A stretch of DNA of 51,818 nucleotides from a candidate division FCPU426 bacterium (GTDB lineage Bacteria > Oederibacteriota > Muellerivitia > Muellerivitales > Muellerivitaceae), in the NCBI GenBank assembly GCA_030041545.1, contig JASHNQ010000045.1:1-51818 (forward strand), read 5' to 3'. Shown in pieces: positions 32,573-41,493 of the stretch; the stretch's first letter is position 1, and every line of letters starts with the position of its first letter. Both the position numbers and the translations under genes were made by a program. The notes under the pieces are model-generated. The model made no database searches and was not told the origin of the DNA. It saw nothing but the letters and a program-made list of their open reading frames with translations.

Positions 32573-34797
32573 CGGGGAGAAGTTCCCGGCGCCCCGTTCG
32601 GCATTTCGCGCTTTTGTTCCTGCTGATTAAGAAGCTGGAGTCCATCGAGGGCTTCCTTCTGCTGGGGATTCAGTTGGAGGGACTGGTGGTAGCACGTATC
32701 GGCGTTGGTGAAATCGTTCATGAGGCGGTAGCCGTCGCCCATGCGGGCCAGGATATAGGGAATGCCCGGATTGTGGGTGTCGCGTTTCAAGGATTCCTGG
32801 TAGTCGTTCACGGCCGCGGGGTAATCCCCCAAGGTCATATAGGTTTCGCCCAGCATCATATAGATGCGCCCCAGGGTCTGGGGCTGGCGGTACTGGAGCG
32901 CGTTATTGAAGCACCAAAGGGCCAGGTCGGGCATCTTGTTCATGTAGGCGAAATAGCCGGAAAAATCGAAGCCGATGCCGTAAGAGTCCTTCATGACGTC
33001 CGTGTACTCGTCCCAATAGCCCCGCGCCGGCGCGTCCATGTCCCTCAAGCGGTAGGTGTCCCAAAGCAGGTTGAGCCGCTGGGACGTGAAGGGGTAGTTG
33101 AGGTCCTTGGTGGTCACGATGCGCCACAGGAACCCCTCGGGAAGGGCCTGGTTCTTCTGCCGCATCCAGGGCGCGGTGAAGATATTGGTGAAGTAAAAGG
33201 ACCGGTCCTTGGCGTGCTGCTCGATCATGTCCTGCACCACGGTCTCGGGCCGGATGTCGTCCCGGCCGTAGATGTCCTTGCGCAGGGGCACCTCCAGGAA
33301 GGGCCAGCGTTGGAACAGCGGGTTGCGGTACCAGTCGTAGGGAATGAGCTGCATGGTGAAGCTGACCACCTCGGGCCTTTTGCCCTCCACGAACTGGAGG
33401 TACCAGAGCGGGAGGATGTCGATGTCGCCGTTGCAAAGGATGACGCCGTCGCGGTTGACGGTCTTGAGCATGTTGATGCCCTCGTCATAGGAGCTGATAT
33501 AACGGCTTTGGTCGTCCAGGCGGTAATTGAGGATGAGCGGCATCAGGGCCAGGGACAGGCAGAAGGACGAGGCGAAAAGCATCGCCTGCCCCCGGGGGAA
33601 ACGCCGCCAAACCCATTGCAGGAAGGACGCGATCCCGACCGCCGCGAAAATCGACATGACCAGGAAGACCGTGGCGAAGAAATTGTCCAGGGTCCATTGG
33701 TACCCTTCCAGGGGCGAGCAGTAAACGAAGACCCCCAGCAGGATGAAAAAAGCCATGAGGAAAAAACCCACGGAAGTCGCGGCCTGGCGCCTCAAAAGCC
33801 ACCAAATGCCCCAGAGGCACAGGAGGACCACCAGCACGGTGAAAACCGCGCCGTATTGGTCCTGGGCGTGGTAAAGGAACCGTTTGGAGTTGCGCACCAG
33901 GCGCACGGGGATGCTTTTTTCGCCGATGTCCTGGTACCCCAGGCGCTCGATGGTCCCCCAGAGCCGGACGAAATTATTGGGGTTCCACCAGTTGACGAGG
34001 GGGTGCTGGATAGCCCGCAGCGGAAGGTACAAATAAACCGAAACGGCGATGACACCCAGGCAAAAGGCGCGGATCAGGTTGACCAGCCCGATGGCGGACA
34101 ACATTTTGGAGGCGTTCTCCCAAAGGTCGAAGGGCCGCAGCAGGGACTTGAAGAAATCGGAAACGGCCACCCGCCTCTGGGCCACCAGGAACAGCATGAA
34201 ATAGCCGGGCGTGAAGGCGATCTGGTCGTGCAGGTGGTGGGCCAGCCCCAGGCCGTAAATATAGACGATGATGAGGAAGCCCTTGATGAACCAGCCGTTC
34301 TCCCTCATCTTGAAAAGGAAATAAAGGATCAGCACGAAAAACAGGGTGTTGAGGGTGTACACCCCGCCCTTGGCGCCGCCGGCCTGGAACCAATGCTGGT
34401 AGGAAAAGGCGAAAACCAGGGTCCCGAACAAGGCCGGCGCCTCCCAAAGCCAGGGAGAGGGCGTTTCCCCCTCCGCCTCCGGGGTGGCGGCCCCACCCGG
34501 GGCCGGAGCGGCCGCGAGGCCCTTGAACATCAACCGTAGCGCCTGGTAGAGCACCACCATCGAGAAGCTGGCGGTGAGCATGGAGGCGAAGGTCACCCGC
34601 AGCATGGGCTGTCCCAGGGGCAGCAGGCAGTTCACCCTTCCCCAGAGGCTGTGCAGGGGATAGCCGGGCGAGTGGCTGACGGTTAAAAGGTCGCACACCA
34701 TGATGGTCTCGCCCGAGTCGTTGATGTTGAAGGTGGCGCAATGGGTCAACAGGTAGATTCCAAAGACGGATAAAAAAAGAATAACCGAAGCGATCAT
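32569..34797 (-). CDS. DUF2723 multi-span membrane protein with C-terminal TPR
   Basis: 742 residues. The N-terminal half has about 11-12 membrane segments. NINDSGETIMV at about 23-33 and HSPGYPLHSLWGR at 41-53 match the DUF2723 signature (usual form G-D-S-G-E and H-P-P-G-Y-P-L), in the GT-C glycosyltransferase superfamily. Residues 430-600 form a soluble domain, and 600-740 contain TPR repeats (QTLGRIYMMLGETYMTLGDY). It would transfer a sugar from a lipid carrier to proteins or lipids in the periplasm, by analogy with the protein O-mannosyltransferases; not proven. First gene in the operon with truA. In the first signature Gly is Asn here. Confidence 0.78.
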   Translation of the reverse strand: MIASVILFLSVFGIYLLTHCATFNINDSGETIMVCDLLTVSHSPGYPLHSLWGRVNCLLPLGQPMLRVTFASMLTASFSMVVLYQALRLMFKGLAAAPAPGGAATPEAEGETPSPWLWEAPALFGTLVFAFSYQHWFQAGGAKGGVYTLNTLFFVLILYFLFKMRENGWFIKGFLIIVYIYGLGLAHHLHDQIAFTPGYFMLFLVAQRRVAVSDFFKSLLRPFDLWENASKMLSAIGLVNLIRAFCLGVIAVSVYLYLPLRAIQHPLVNWWNPNNFVRLWGTIERLGYQDIGEKSIPVRLVRNSKRFLYHAQDQYGAVFTVLVVLLCLWGIWWLLRRQAATSVGFFLMAFFILLGVFVYCSPLEGYQWTLDNFFATVFLVMSIFAAVGIASFLQWVWRRFPRGQAMLFASSFCLSLALMPLILNYRLDDQSRYISSYDEGINMLKTVNRDGVILCNGDIDILPLWYLQFVEGKRPEVVSFTMQLIPYDWYRNPLFQRWPFLEVPLRKDIYGRDDIRPETVVQDMIEQHAKDRSFYFTNIFTAPWMRQKNQALPEGFLWRIVTTKDLNYPFTSQRLNLLWDTYRLRDMDAPARGYWDEYTDVMKDSYGIGFDFSGYFAYMNKMPDLALWCFNNALQYRQPQTLGRIYMMLGETYMTLGDYPAAVNDYQESLKRDTHNPGIPYILARMGDGYRLMNDFTNADTCYHQSLQLNPQQKEALDGLQLLNQQEQKREMPNGAPGTSPR

Positions 34798-34861
34798 CGA
34801 TCAAATCCCTTGAAATTCAGGTTTCAGGCATAAGGGCCCACACGCCAGGTGAACCTTGAAC

Positions 34862-34946
34862 CTACTGATGTTTGCGTTATTGAGTGGCACCGAACGCTTG
34901 TCCAGGTATAGCGTTGGGTGTCACCGTAATATGCGAACATCAGTAG
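34862..34946. repeat. Long imperfect hairpin element, copy 2 of 2 (85 nt)
   Basis: CTACTGATGTTTGCG at the left end pairs with CGAACATCAGTAG at the right, and GAGTGGCACCGAACGC pairs with GCGTTGGGTGTCAC, leaving a small loop around TTGTCCAGGTATA. Outside, AGGTG and CACCT extend the stem. It is homologous to 20902-20987, and lies between tpx and the DUF2723 gene. Confidence 0.85.
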
Positions 34947-34969
34947 CACCTGCCACCTGGGGCCCGCCG

Positions 34970-35482
34970 TCAGGCGTCGGCTTTCGCGGCCGCCAGCGCC
35001 TTGTCGTAATCCGGGTGGGTGGTGACTTCCTTCACGTATTCGGCGTGCTTGATTTTACCATCCTTCCCCACCACGAAAAGGGCCCGGGCTTCCAGGCGCA
35101 ATTCCTTGATATGGGTGCCGTAAGCGTCGCCGAAGTTCATATCCCGGTGGTCCGAAAGGGTCTGGATTTTGATGTTCTCGGCCCCGCAAAAACGGGCCTG
35201 GGCGAAGGGCAGGTCCGCCGTGATGGTCAGCACCTCCACCGAGGAAGGCAGGTTGGCGGCTTCCTTGTTGAACCGCTGGGTCTGCAAGGAGCAAACGGGC
35301 GTATCCAGCGAGGGGGCCACCGAAAGGATGAGGGTTTTCCCCTTGAAGTTGTCCAGGGTCACCTCTCCCAGGCCGTTGTTCAAAACCTTGAAATTCGGGG
35401 CCTTGTCCCCCGTCTTGACTTCGGGCCCGATCAGCGTCAGCGGCCCTCCCTTGAACGTAATGACGCCTTTTCTCTCCTGCAT
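34970..35482 (-). CDS. tpx: Thiol peroxidase Tpx (atypical 2-Cys peroxiredoxin)
   Basis: 170 residues from the ATG at 35482; the longer frame upstream is a read-through of the asd region and is not used. Peroxidatic Cys64 in SLDTPVCSLQT and resolving Cys99 in FCGAENI fit the Tpx spacing. LPFAQARFCG and TITADLPF are Tpx signatures. It reduces hydrogen peroxide and lipid peroxides with thioredoxin. A G-rich site (GGGGGA) precedes the ATG. No visible OxyR-type operator. Confidence 0.93.
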   Translation of the reverse strand: MQERKGVITFKGGPLTLIGPEVKTGDKAPNFKVLNNGLGEVTLDNFKGKTLILSVAPSLDTPVCSLQTQRFNKEAANLPSSVEVLTITADLPFAQARFCGAENIKIQTLSDHRDMNFGDAYGTHIKELRLEARALFVVGKDGKIKHAEYVKEVTTHPDYDKALAAAKADA

Positions 35483-35539
35483 GGAATCCCCCTTTGGGTG
35501 AATTTTAAATTTTGAGCTGTAAATGGCTGAAGATTTTCG

Positions 35540-35600
35540 GCCCTGGCCGAAAATCCACGTCAACTCCTCACTCCTAACTCCAAACTCCCAACTAAATATA
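35540..35600. repeat. Hairpin and repeat between tpx and asd
   Basis: GATTTTCGGCC pairs with GGCCGAAAATC (35532-35556), and CAACTCCTCACTCCTAACTCC follows in two blocks, similar to the spacer at 27310-27412. It is located in the spacer between asd and tpx and may be a transcript end for asd. Confidence 0.5.
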
Positions 35601-36671
35601 GTTTTTATGTGCCAGGTACTCGGCCACCAGCATTCCGCCCTTGGCGGCTCCCATCTTCGTATTGTGCGACACCAGCATGTACTTGACGCCGTTGGGCAGG
35701 GCGTGGTCGGCCCGCACCCGGCCCACCGAAGTCGCCATCCCCCCTTCCCGGTCCCGGTCCAGCCTGGGCTGGGGCCGGAAAGGATCGTCCGACACCTCAA
35801 TGAGACGGGGGGGGCAGGACGGGAACTTCATCTTCACGAAATCCTTCCCATAATCCCGCATCACCTTCTTCACCTCGTCCACCGTGGCGTGTTTCCGCAG
35901 GGAGACGTAAACCGCCTCGGTATGGCCCTCCAGCACCGGAACCCGTGTGCAGGTGGCCGAGACCGGAAAAGGCGCCGGCGCCACCTTGCCGTCCACGATG
36001 GCGCCCAGGATCTTCTGGGTTTCCTTTTCCACTTTTTCCTCTTCCTTGGGGATGTAGGGGATCACGTTGTCCAGGATGTCCAGGCCGATGACGCCGGGTG
36101 AGCGCCCCGCGCCCGAGCAGGCCTGCAGGGAGGTCATGAGGACCTGGAGGATGCCGAAGGCGTCGTATAACGGCTTCAAGGTCATGGCCAGCCCCATGGT
36201 GGTGCAGTTGGGCACCGGCGTGACGAAACCCTTCCAGCCGCGGTTCTTCTTTTGGACCGCGATGAGCTTGTCGTGGTCCAAGTTGACGCCGGGGATGAAG
36301 ATGGGCACGTCCTCCTCGTGGCGGAAGGCCGAGGCCGTGGAAACCACCGGGGTGGTCTTGGCGTAGCGGGACTCCAGTTCCTTGGCCGCGTCCGACTCCA
36401 CGGCCGTGAAGACCACATCCAGCTTGGAGGCGTCCAGCTTGGAGGCGTCCTCCACTTGGATCTTGGCGAAGGCGGGGTCGAGCGGTTCCTGGCAGTACCA
36501 GCGGAAAGCGCCGTTGGCGTCGGTGATGGCGTCCTTGAGGGGCTTGCCCGCGGAGCGTTCGCTGGCCGCCAGGGCCGTGACCTCGAAAAAGGGGTGACCC
36601 GAAAGGGAAGCCAGGAATTGCTGGCCCGCCACCCCCGTGGCGCCGATGACGGCGACTTTCTTCTTTTTCAT
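35592..36671 (-). CDS. asd: Aspartate-semialdehyde dehydrogenase
   Basis: 359 residues, of the archaeal/fungal-type subfamily. GATGVAGQQF at 10-19 binds NADP. Catalytic Cys156 in VPNCTTMG and His250 in VLEGHTEAVYV are in place. It reduces aspartyl phosphate to aspartate semialdehyde for lysine, methionine, threonine and cell-wall diaminopimelate. An exact duplication DASKLDASKLD occurs at 75-85. AAGGA precedes the ATG. lysC and dapA are not nearby; asd stands alone here. Confidence 0.94.
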   Translation of the reverse strand: MKKKKVAVIGATGVAGQQFLASLSGHPFFEVTALAASERSAGKPLKDAITDANGAFRWYCQEPLDPAFAKIQVEDASKLDASKLDVVFTAVESDAAKELESRYAKTTPVVSTASAFRHEEDVPIFIPGVNLDHDKLIAVQKKNRGWKGFVTPVPNCTTMGLAMTLKPLYDAFGILQVLMTSLQACSGAGRSPGVIGLDILDNVIPYIPKEEEKVEKETQKILGAIVDGKVAPAPFPVSATCTRVPVLEGHTEAVYVSLRKHATVDEVKKVMRDYGKDFVKMKFPSCPPRLIEVSDDPFRPQPRLDRDREGGMATSVGRVRADHALPNGVKYMLVSHNTKMGAAKGGMLVAEYLAHKNYI

Positions 36672-36767
36672 GCTCTCAATCCTTGAAAATGAAGGGGAAA
36701 ACCGGTTTTTTAGAGGGGAAAGGATAGCACATTAGTGGGACGCAAAAAAAGATTTTTGCGGCCGCTC

Positions 36768-36797
36768 ACCCCAAAGCTTCCGAAGGAAGCGTGGGGT
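36768..36797 (-). terminator. Hairpin downstream of the T-P-T/FlgD-like gene
   Basis: ACCCCACGCTTCC / GGAAGCTTTGGGGT on the minus strand form a stem with a three-base loop. A T-rich stretch (AAAAATCTTTTTTTG) follows after a GC-rich stretch of about 15 bases. It is a weaker terminator candidate because the T-run is not adjacent. Confidence 0.4.
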
Positions 36798-36913
36798 CGC
36801 CACCCATGGCGTCGATTGTAAAAGTCGTTCTTTTCGGCATTTCCAATCAGCTAGGGGTGAGGCGGGATTCAATGCGGCAAAAACCCGGAAACCTTTGTGG
36901 ATTTATACAACTC

Positions 36914-37738
36914 TCAAGGAATGGCCGTTTTGCCGCTGGCCTCATAGGTGTTCTTCTCGGCGGACACGGAAACAAAACAAAGATAGGTGTCGGGCGGCAT
37001 GGGCCGGCCCTCGTCATCCTTGCCGTCCCACGTCGTCTCATGGGTACCGGCCGTCAGGTAGTCGGGTTTTTCCTTTTTATTGAAGTTCGCCTCCCAAACC
37101 AGGCGGAAGCCGCTGGTGTAAACCCTCAGGTAAGTCTCCTTGGCGTGAAAGGTGGCGCCCCAGCTGAAATGGATCAAGCCATCCTCGGCCGGCTTGGGTG
37201 AAACCACGAACTTGAATACCCCCGGCGTGGAGGTGGCGGTAGGCGTGGTGGTGGGGGTCTGGGTGGCCGTTTTGGTGACGGTGAGGGTGGGGGTGAAGCT
37301 GGGCGTGAACGTGAGGGAAGGCGACAGCGTTCCCGTGGGTGAATTGGTGGGGGTGTAGGTGATGGTGGGCGTATAGGTAATCGTGGGCGTGAGGGTGAGG
37401 GTGGGAGTTTTGGTGGGCGTGGCGGTGTACCAAGTGCCGGTGGGGGTCACGGTAAAAGTATCGGTGGGAGCGGTGGTAAAGGTGGGCGTTTGCGTGAAGG
37501 TTTTGGTGGAAGTAGCGGAAGGCGTAAAGGTAAAGTTAGGAGTTGGGAGCGCGGAGCCCGCGGTGAGGGTCGCCGCAGGCGACATCGAACCGTTAGGAGT
37601 TAAGGTGGGCGACGGGGTGTTGGTAGGAGAAGCGGTAGGAGTGAGGCTTTGGGCGTTTAAGGCGCCGGCAAAACCCAATATCACCGCGAAGACGCGCGCC
37701 GCTCTTCCATCGAATCTGTTACTCAAAGGGAGCGGCAT
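36914..37738 (-). CDS. Secreted T-P-T linker protein with FlgD-like C-terminal domain
   Basis: 274 residues from the ATG at 37738. The signal peptide ends ALNA-Q at about 30. Residues 32-172 are an extended T-P-T/T-F-T/T-Y-T linker. Residues 175-274 form an Ig-like FlgD-type domain ([52 protein letters not shown]), which in other phyla sits at the end of exported surface proteins. There is no lipobox. The upstream ATG at 37861 would bury the signal peptide and is not used. Probable exported structural protein. Confidence 0.7.
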   Translation of the reverse strand: MPLPLSNRFDGRAARVFAVILGFAGALNAQSLTPTASPTNTPSPTLTPNGSMSPAATLTAGSALPTPNFTFTPSATSTKTFTQTPTFTTAPTDTFTVTPTGTWYTATPTKTPTLTLTPTITYTPTITYTPTNSPTGTLSPSLTFTPSFTPTLTVTKTATQTPTTTPTATSTPGVFKFVVSPKPAEDGLIHFSWGATFHAKETYLRVYTSGFRLVWEANFNKKEKPDYLTAGTHETTWDGKDDEGRPMPPDTYLCFVSVSAEKNTYEASGKTAIP

Positions 37739-37911
37739 GGCCCAGGCCCCTTGCCTTCGGCAAGGGAGGGCAAGTCGGCGAAAGAAATGAACTTTCTTTA
37801 TTGCTAAGTTTCGACCTAAACTTGAAAAACTTCCTGATCTGTTTCGATAAAAACATTCCATTATTTTGCCTTAGTTGTTCTTCGCGATCTTTGCGCCTTC
37901 GCGGTAAATTT

Positions 37912-38982
37912 TCATCTTATTTCTTTTACAACCGCGTCGCCCATTTCCCTGCAGGAAACCGCCTTTTCGCCCTTTTTGGCCAAATCCGCGGTTCGAAACC
38001 CGTCGTTGAGCACCTTTTCCACGGCCTTCTCCACCGCTTCCGCCTCTTTTAGAAGTTTGAAGCTGTATTGGAGCATCATGGCCACGGACAGGATCATGGC
38101 CAGGGGGTTGGCCTTGCCGGTTCCAGCGATATCCGGCGCCGATCCGTGGGAAGGCTCGTAAAGCCCCACCTTACCGCCCAAGGAAGCCGAAGGCAACATG
38201 CCCAGGGACCCGGTCAGCATGGAGGCCTCGTCCGAGAGGATGTCCCCGAACATATTGGTAGTCACCAGGACGTCGAATTGCCTGGGTTGGAGAATGAGCT
38301 GCATGGCCGCGTTGTCCACGATCTGGTGCTCAAAGGCCACATCCGGGTGCTTCTTGGATACTTCCTCGGCCACGTCGTGCCAGAGCCGTGAGGATTCCAG
38401 CACATTGAACTTGTCCACGCTGGTGACCTTTTTGCGGCGCAATTTCGCCAGCTCAAAGGCCAGGCCCACGATGCGCTCCACTTCCGGGGCGCGGTAGATT
38501 TCGGTGTTGACCCCGTAACGGTCCTTCCCTTCCCCGTGGATGCCGCGCGGCTCGCCGAAATAGATGCCGGAAATCAGCTCCCGCGCGATCAGCATATCCA
38601 CCCCGTCAATGACCTCGGGCTTCAGGGTGGAAGCTTGTTTGAGCGCGTTGAAAAGCCTCACGGGCCTCAAGTTGGCGTAGAGGTCCAACCCCTTGCGCAG
38701 GCCCAAAATGCCGGCTTCCGGCCGCTTCTTGTTCTCGATCTTGTCCCACTTGGGCCCGCCCATGGGCGCCTTCAGGACGGCGTCCGCCGCCTGGCAGGCC
38801 TTCAGGGTGTGGTCCGGCAAGGGGGTGTCGTACTTGTCGATGGCGATCCCGCCCGCGTCCTGGGGCTCGTATTCGAACTTGTGCCCGAACACTTCCCCCA
38901 CGCGGTTGAGGACCTTCTTGGACTCCTCGCAGATTTCCGGCCCGATGCCGTCTCCCGCGAGCACGACGATATGGAAGTTCAT
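37912..38982 (-). CDS. leuB: 3-isopropylmalate dehydrogenase
   Basis: 356 residues from the ATG at 38982 (AAGGAA upstream). LAGDGIGPEI at 8-17, LLKAPMGGPKW, LRKGLDLYANLRPV, TEIYRAPEVERI, and the NAD/metal block TNMFGDILSDEASMLTGSLGMLPSASL with YEPSHGSAPDIAGTGKANPLA identify LeuB over the isocitrate enzyme. It oxidises 3-isopropylmalate in leucine synthesis. No leuA, leuC or leuD lies beside it. It marks the left edge of an A+T-rich island. Confidence 0.93.
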   Translation of the reverse strand: MNFHIVVLAGDGIGPEICEESKKVLNRVGEVFGHKFEYEPQDAGGIAIDKYDTPLPDHTLKACQAADAVLKAPMGGPKWDKIENKKRPEAGILGLRKGLDLYANLRPVRLFNALKQASTLKPEVIDGVDMLIARELISGIYFGEPRGIHGEGKDRYGVNTEIYRAPEVERIVGLAFELAKLRRKKVTSVDKFNVLESSRLWHDVAEEVSKKHPDVAFEHQIVDNAAMQLILQPRQFDVLVTTNMFGDILSDEASMLTGSLGMLPSASLGGKVGLYEPSHGSAPDIAGTGKANPLAMILSVAMMLQYSFKLLKEAEAVEKAVEKVLNDGFRTADLAKKGEKAVSCREMGDAVVKEIR

Positions 38983-39058
38983 GGCTGATGGTTCCTTATC
39001 AAAATTGGTTGGGTAGTTTAACCGAGCGGGCAAAGGATGACAAATGGAAGGAATCGCC

Positions 39059-39075
39059 GGTAGTGTTACAGTTTG
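39059..39075. repeat. 17-bp direct repeat, left copy
   Basis: GGTAGTGTTACAGTTTG occurs here and, in the same orientation, at 41468-41484. The two copies bracket a 2.4-kb A+T-rich segment with a protease gene and a truncated transposase. Confidence 0.7.
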
Positions 39076-39133
39076 AATTTTGGAGCTGGTTTTACGGTCT
39101 ATTCTACCATTAGGCTTGTGTCATAATTAATCC

Positions 39134-39370
39134 ATGCCAAAAGGACCGCAAGGACAAAAAAGACCCGCTGATACCGTTCAGGCCGCCATGATGATAGCTA
39201 AGATAGCAACTGGCGAAATTAAAGACCAAAAACCACTTGTAGGATTAGAGTATGCTCAAAAAGGTGGTTTAAAAGGCGGGAACGCAAGAGCTAAAAAACT
39301 GTCGGCCAAACAAAGAAAAGCTATTGCTCAAAAAGCCGCCAAAATGAGATGGACTGCTCAATCGGATTGA
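39134..39370 (+). CDS. Small basic protein, island gene
   Basis: 78 residues. Starts MPKGPQGQKRPADTVQAAMM, then a Gly/Ala/Lys-rich part GGLKGGNARAKKLSAKQRKAI and KAAKMRWTAQ. This pattern (K-R-P-A-D then A-R-A-K-x-L-S-x-x-x-R-x-x-I-A) recurs in small unnamed bacterial proteins and looks like a nucleic-acid binding peptide. No clear ribosome site. Its end overlaps the convergent protease gene by 13 bases. Function unknown. Confidence 0.65.
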   Translation: MPKGPQGQKRPADTVQAAMMIAKIATGEIKDQKPLVGLEYAQKGGLKGGNARAKKLSAKQRKAIAQKAAKMRWTAQSD

Positions 39371-40341
39371 GCCCCTGGTAATTGGACTGGCATTTGCATC
39401 ATTGCGATTCCGCCCATTGGCGGCATAGTCATTTGCTTTGAAAAACAGATTCCATTTTGATTTTCTATTAGTTTGAATGCATTGGTGTTCATTAATGCAT
39501 GCATATAACAATGATGGACCGTTAACACTAATTCTTGAAATTCGGGTTCCGACTCTATCCGGCTAATTTTCAAACCCATTTTTTCACACTCTTCAGCATG
39601 AATGGGCCGATCATGCCCTTTATTTTTTCTGTAGTCCGTTAAACTCTTAACAATGTGTTTGGCTTTTTTATTTGCTTTAGGATCATCTTTAAACATCACA
39701 CTCTTTAATTGATTTGTAACAAATAAATTAGAACGGTTTTTGGCATTTTCACATTCATTTAAAAATGTCGGATGATACTTGCCTATTATTTGTTGCCACA
39801 TACTTGTCTTACTTGGGTCTGCTTTTACTTCTTTGCAGGCTCTTTTAAATTCTTCGATAACACCATATGCGGCTACGCCGCGCGCTTGAGGGTCTATCGG
39901 ACCTAAATTAGAGTGCTTTGCCATAAATATCTCTCGACATGAACAAGCAATCATAGTGCCAGCTGACATCGCTATTTGAGGAACAATAGCCCTTATATTG
40001 TCTTTAAACATCTTGCGAAGATAGTTCACAAGAGATTCGGTTGCTGAAATTTGGCCGCCAGGAGTATGGAGGATTAAATCTAAACCTAGATTACGATCTA
40101 ATCTATGAATGGCCATCATAAAACCATTTTTGTCCTCGTGAGTTATTTCGAGGCCAAAAACCGGTGGTTTAGAAAGCCATCCCGAATAATAAGCAATTAT
40201 ATTTCGATTAGTTTTTTGATGAAGTTGGAGAAGATATTTTTGCCGCACTCTATCAAAACAACGACTTGCTTCTTGCGGATCGGTTATGTGATCCTGTCGA
40301 TATTGATTAATTTCATTAAGTATTTCGACCCAGTTGCCCAA
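39358..40341 (-). CDS. ClpP-fold serine protease of the SDH_sah type
   Basis: 327 residues. HTPGGQISATESLVNYLR near 92-109 forms the oxyanion region, the nucleophile is Ser126 in AMSAGTMIAC, and NLGPIDPQ follows. This is the serine-dehydrogenase-proteinase/SppA-like clan with a ClpP fold. No signal peptide or membrane helix is present, so it would work in the cytoplasm. The start is TTG (40341), with AGGGA overlapping the stop of the preceding small gene, so the two are coupled. A+T-rich codon use contrasts with the host core. Substrate unknown. Confidence 0.8.
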   Translation of the reverse strand: MGNWVEILNEINQYRQDHITDPQEASRCFDRVRQKYLLQLHQKTNRNIIAYYSGWLSKPPVFGLEITHEDKNGFMMAIHRLDRNLGLDLILHTPGGQISATESLVNYLRKMFKDNIRAIVPQIAMSAGTMIACSCREIFMAKHSNLGPIDPQARGVAAYGVIEEFKRACKEVKADPSKTSMWQQIIGKYHPTFLNECENAKNRSNLFVTNQLKSVMFKDDPKANKKAKHIVKSLTDYRKNKGHDRPIHAEECEKMGLKISRIESEPEFQELVLTVHHCYMHALMNTNAFKLIENQNGICFSKQMTMPPMGGIAMMQMPVQLPGAQSD

Positions 40342-40344
40342 AAG

Positions 40345-40548
40345 TTATCCCTGAGTTTGGTAAGGACTGGCGGTAGTTTGGGTGGGAACGTATTGATAAA
40401 AAGGTGGTTGAGCTAAAGATTCAGTGTCTTTATAAGCCACTGATGAAGAATCGGAAAAATTTCCAAAAAGTTTTTTATATTCTTTTTGAAGTAGTGCCGA
40501 CTCCGAAGTGTCTTCCTTCTTCATTTCTTTTTTGATTTCCTTTTTCAT
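40345..40548 (-). CDS. Small charged protein coupled to the ClpP-fold protease
   Basis: 67 residues. The N-terminus is KKEIKKEMKKEDTSES and the C-terminus is rich in Gln, Pro and aromatic residues (PPFYQYVPTQTTASPYQTQG). AGGAGG lies at good spacing before the ATG at 40548, the best ribosome site in the island. Its stop lies three bases before the protease TTG start. It may be an adaptor, substrate or cofactor for the protease. No homologue is recognised. Confidence 0.6.
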   Translation of the reverse strand: MKKEIKKEMKKEDTSESALLQKEYKKLFGNFSDSSSVAYKDTESLAQPPFYQYVPTQTTASPYQTQG

Positions 40549-40782
40549 TAACTTAACCTCCTCGTCAAAGTTAAGCTTTTGATTCCGTGGAGTCTAGTAT
40601 ACCCGGTATCTAACGACAATAATTATCTTCGCTTAACTCCTCTTTTTTGACCGGCAAGTTTTAGTGCAATTTAACTCCAATTTTATCACATTAGTGGCTG
40701 TTGCATAAATCCCGATAATTTTAGGGAAATCCCGAGGATTTTTTGGTAAGAAGAAGGCATTCTTGCAAAAAGCGAGGGGAAA
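40549..40782. other. A+T-rich spacer and probable left end of an IS1182-type element
   Basis: The promoter-proximal region of the small gene and protease lies here. From about 40694 the sequence TGGCTGTTGCATAAATCCCG resembles the outer end of IS1182-type elements. The matching right end was not found, because the transposase is cut short. Confidence 0.4.
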
Positions 40783-41472
40783 GTGGCCTACAACTTTTAC
40801 CGGCTAGACCGGGAGCAGATGTACCTGATGCCGCCGAGTTTGAGGGAATGGCTTCCGGAAGGGGATTTGGCGTGGTTTGTGTTGGATGCGGTGAGGCAGA
40901 TGGATTTGGATGTGTTTTGTGAGGCGTACCGGGAGGATGGAAAAGGGGCCACCGCTTACCCGCCGGAAATGTTAGTAGGGTTGATGTTGTGGGCCTACTG
41001 CCAAGGGGTGAGGTCGTCGCGGATGATCGAGCGGATGTGCGAGAGGGACGTGGCCTGCCGGGTGATGACAGCCAACTTCAAGCCGGATCACACGTCCATC
41101 GCACGGTTTCGGAAGGATTTCGAGGGGGAATTGGAAAGAGTGTTCGTGAAAGTCTTGAAGCTGTGCAAGGAAGCGGGGATGGTAAAGATGGGGATGGTGG
41201 CGCTGGATGGGACCAAAATCAAGGCGAATGCGTCGTTGGAGGCGAACCGGACGAAAGGAAGCATCGAAGCGGAAGTGAAGCGGATGCTTCAAGAAGCGGG
41301 GAAAGTGGATGAGGAAGAAGATGAGAAATATGGCAAGGACCGGCGAGGGGATGAGTTGCCGGAGGATTTGAGAAGGCCGGAAGAAAGGTTGAAGCGCTTG
41401 AGGGAATGCCAGGAAAGGCTTGAAAAAGAGGAAAAACAAGCGCGGGAAGCCCAGGAGCGGAAGATCGGGTAG
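40783..41472 (+). pseudogene. Truncated IS1182-family transposase
   Basis: 229 residues from a GTG at 40783 (GAGGGG upstream). YRLDREQMYLMPPSLREWLPEGDLAWFVLDAV is the DUF772-like N-terminus typical of IS1182/IS5-group transposases, and VALDGTKIKANASLEANR holds the first catalytic Asp. Normal members have about 450-500 residues with a second Asp and a Glu. Here the frame ends at a stop that lies within the 17-bp repeat at 41468, so the C-terminal half and right inverted repeat are missing. Inactive remnant. Confidence 0.85.
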
Positions 41473-41484
41473 TGTTACAGTTTG
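41468..41484. repeat. 17-bp direct repeat, right copy
   Basis: GGTAGTGTTACAGTTTG, identical and in the same orientation as at 39059-39075. It coincides with the premature end of the transposase. Confidence 0.7.
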
Positions 41485-41493
41485 CCTAAAGGA

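Noticed and set aside
32614-34539. Long plus-strand frame opposite the DUF2723 gene
   Set aside because: Antisense to a well-supported membrane protein and without recognisable domains.
36953-37433. His/Pro-rich and Val/Gly-rich frames opposite the second T-P-T protein
   Set aside because: They are products of repeated T-P-T codons read in other frames, without signal peptides or ribosome sites.
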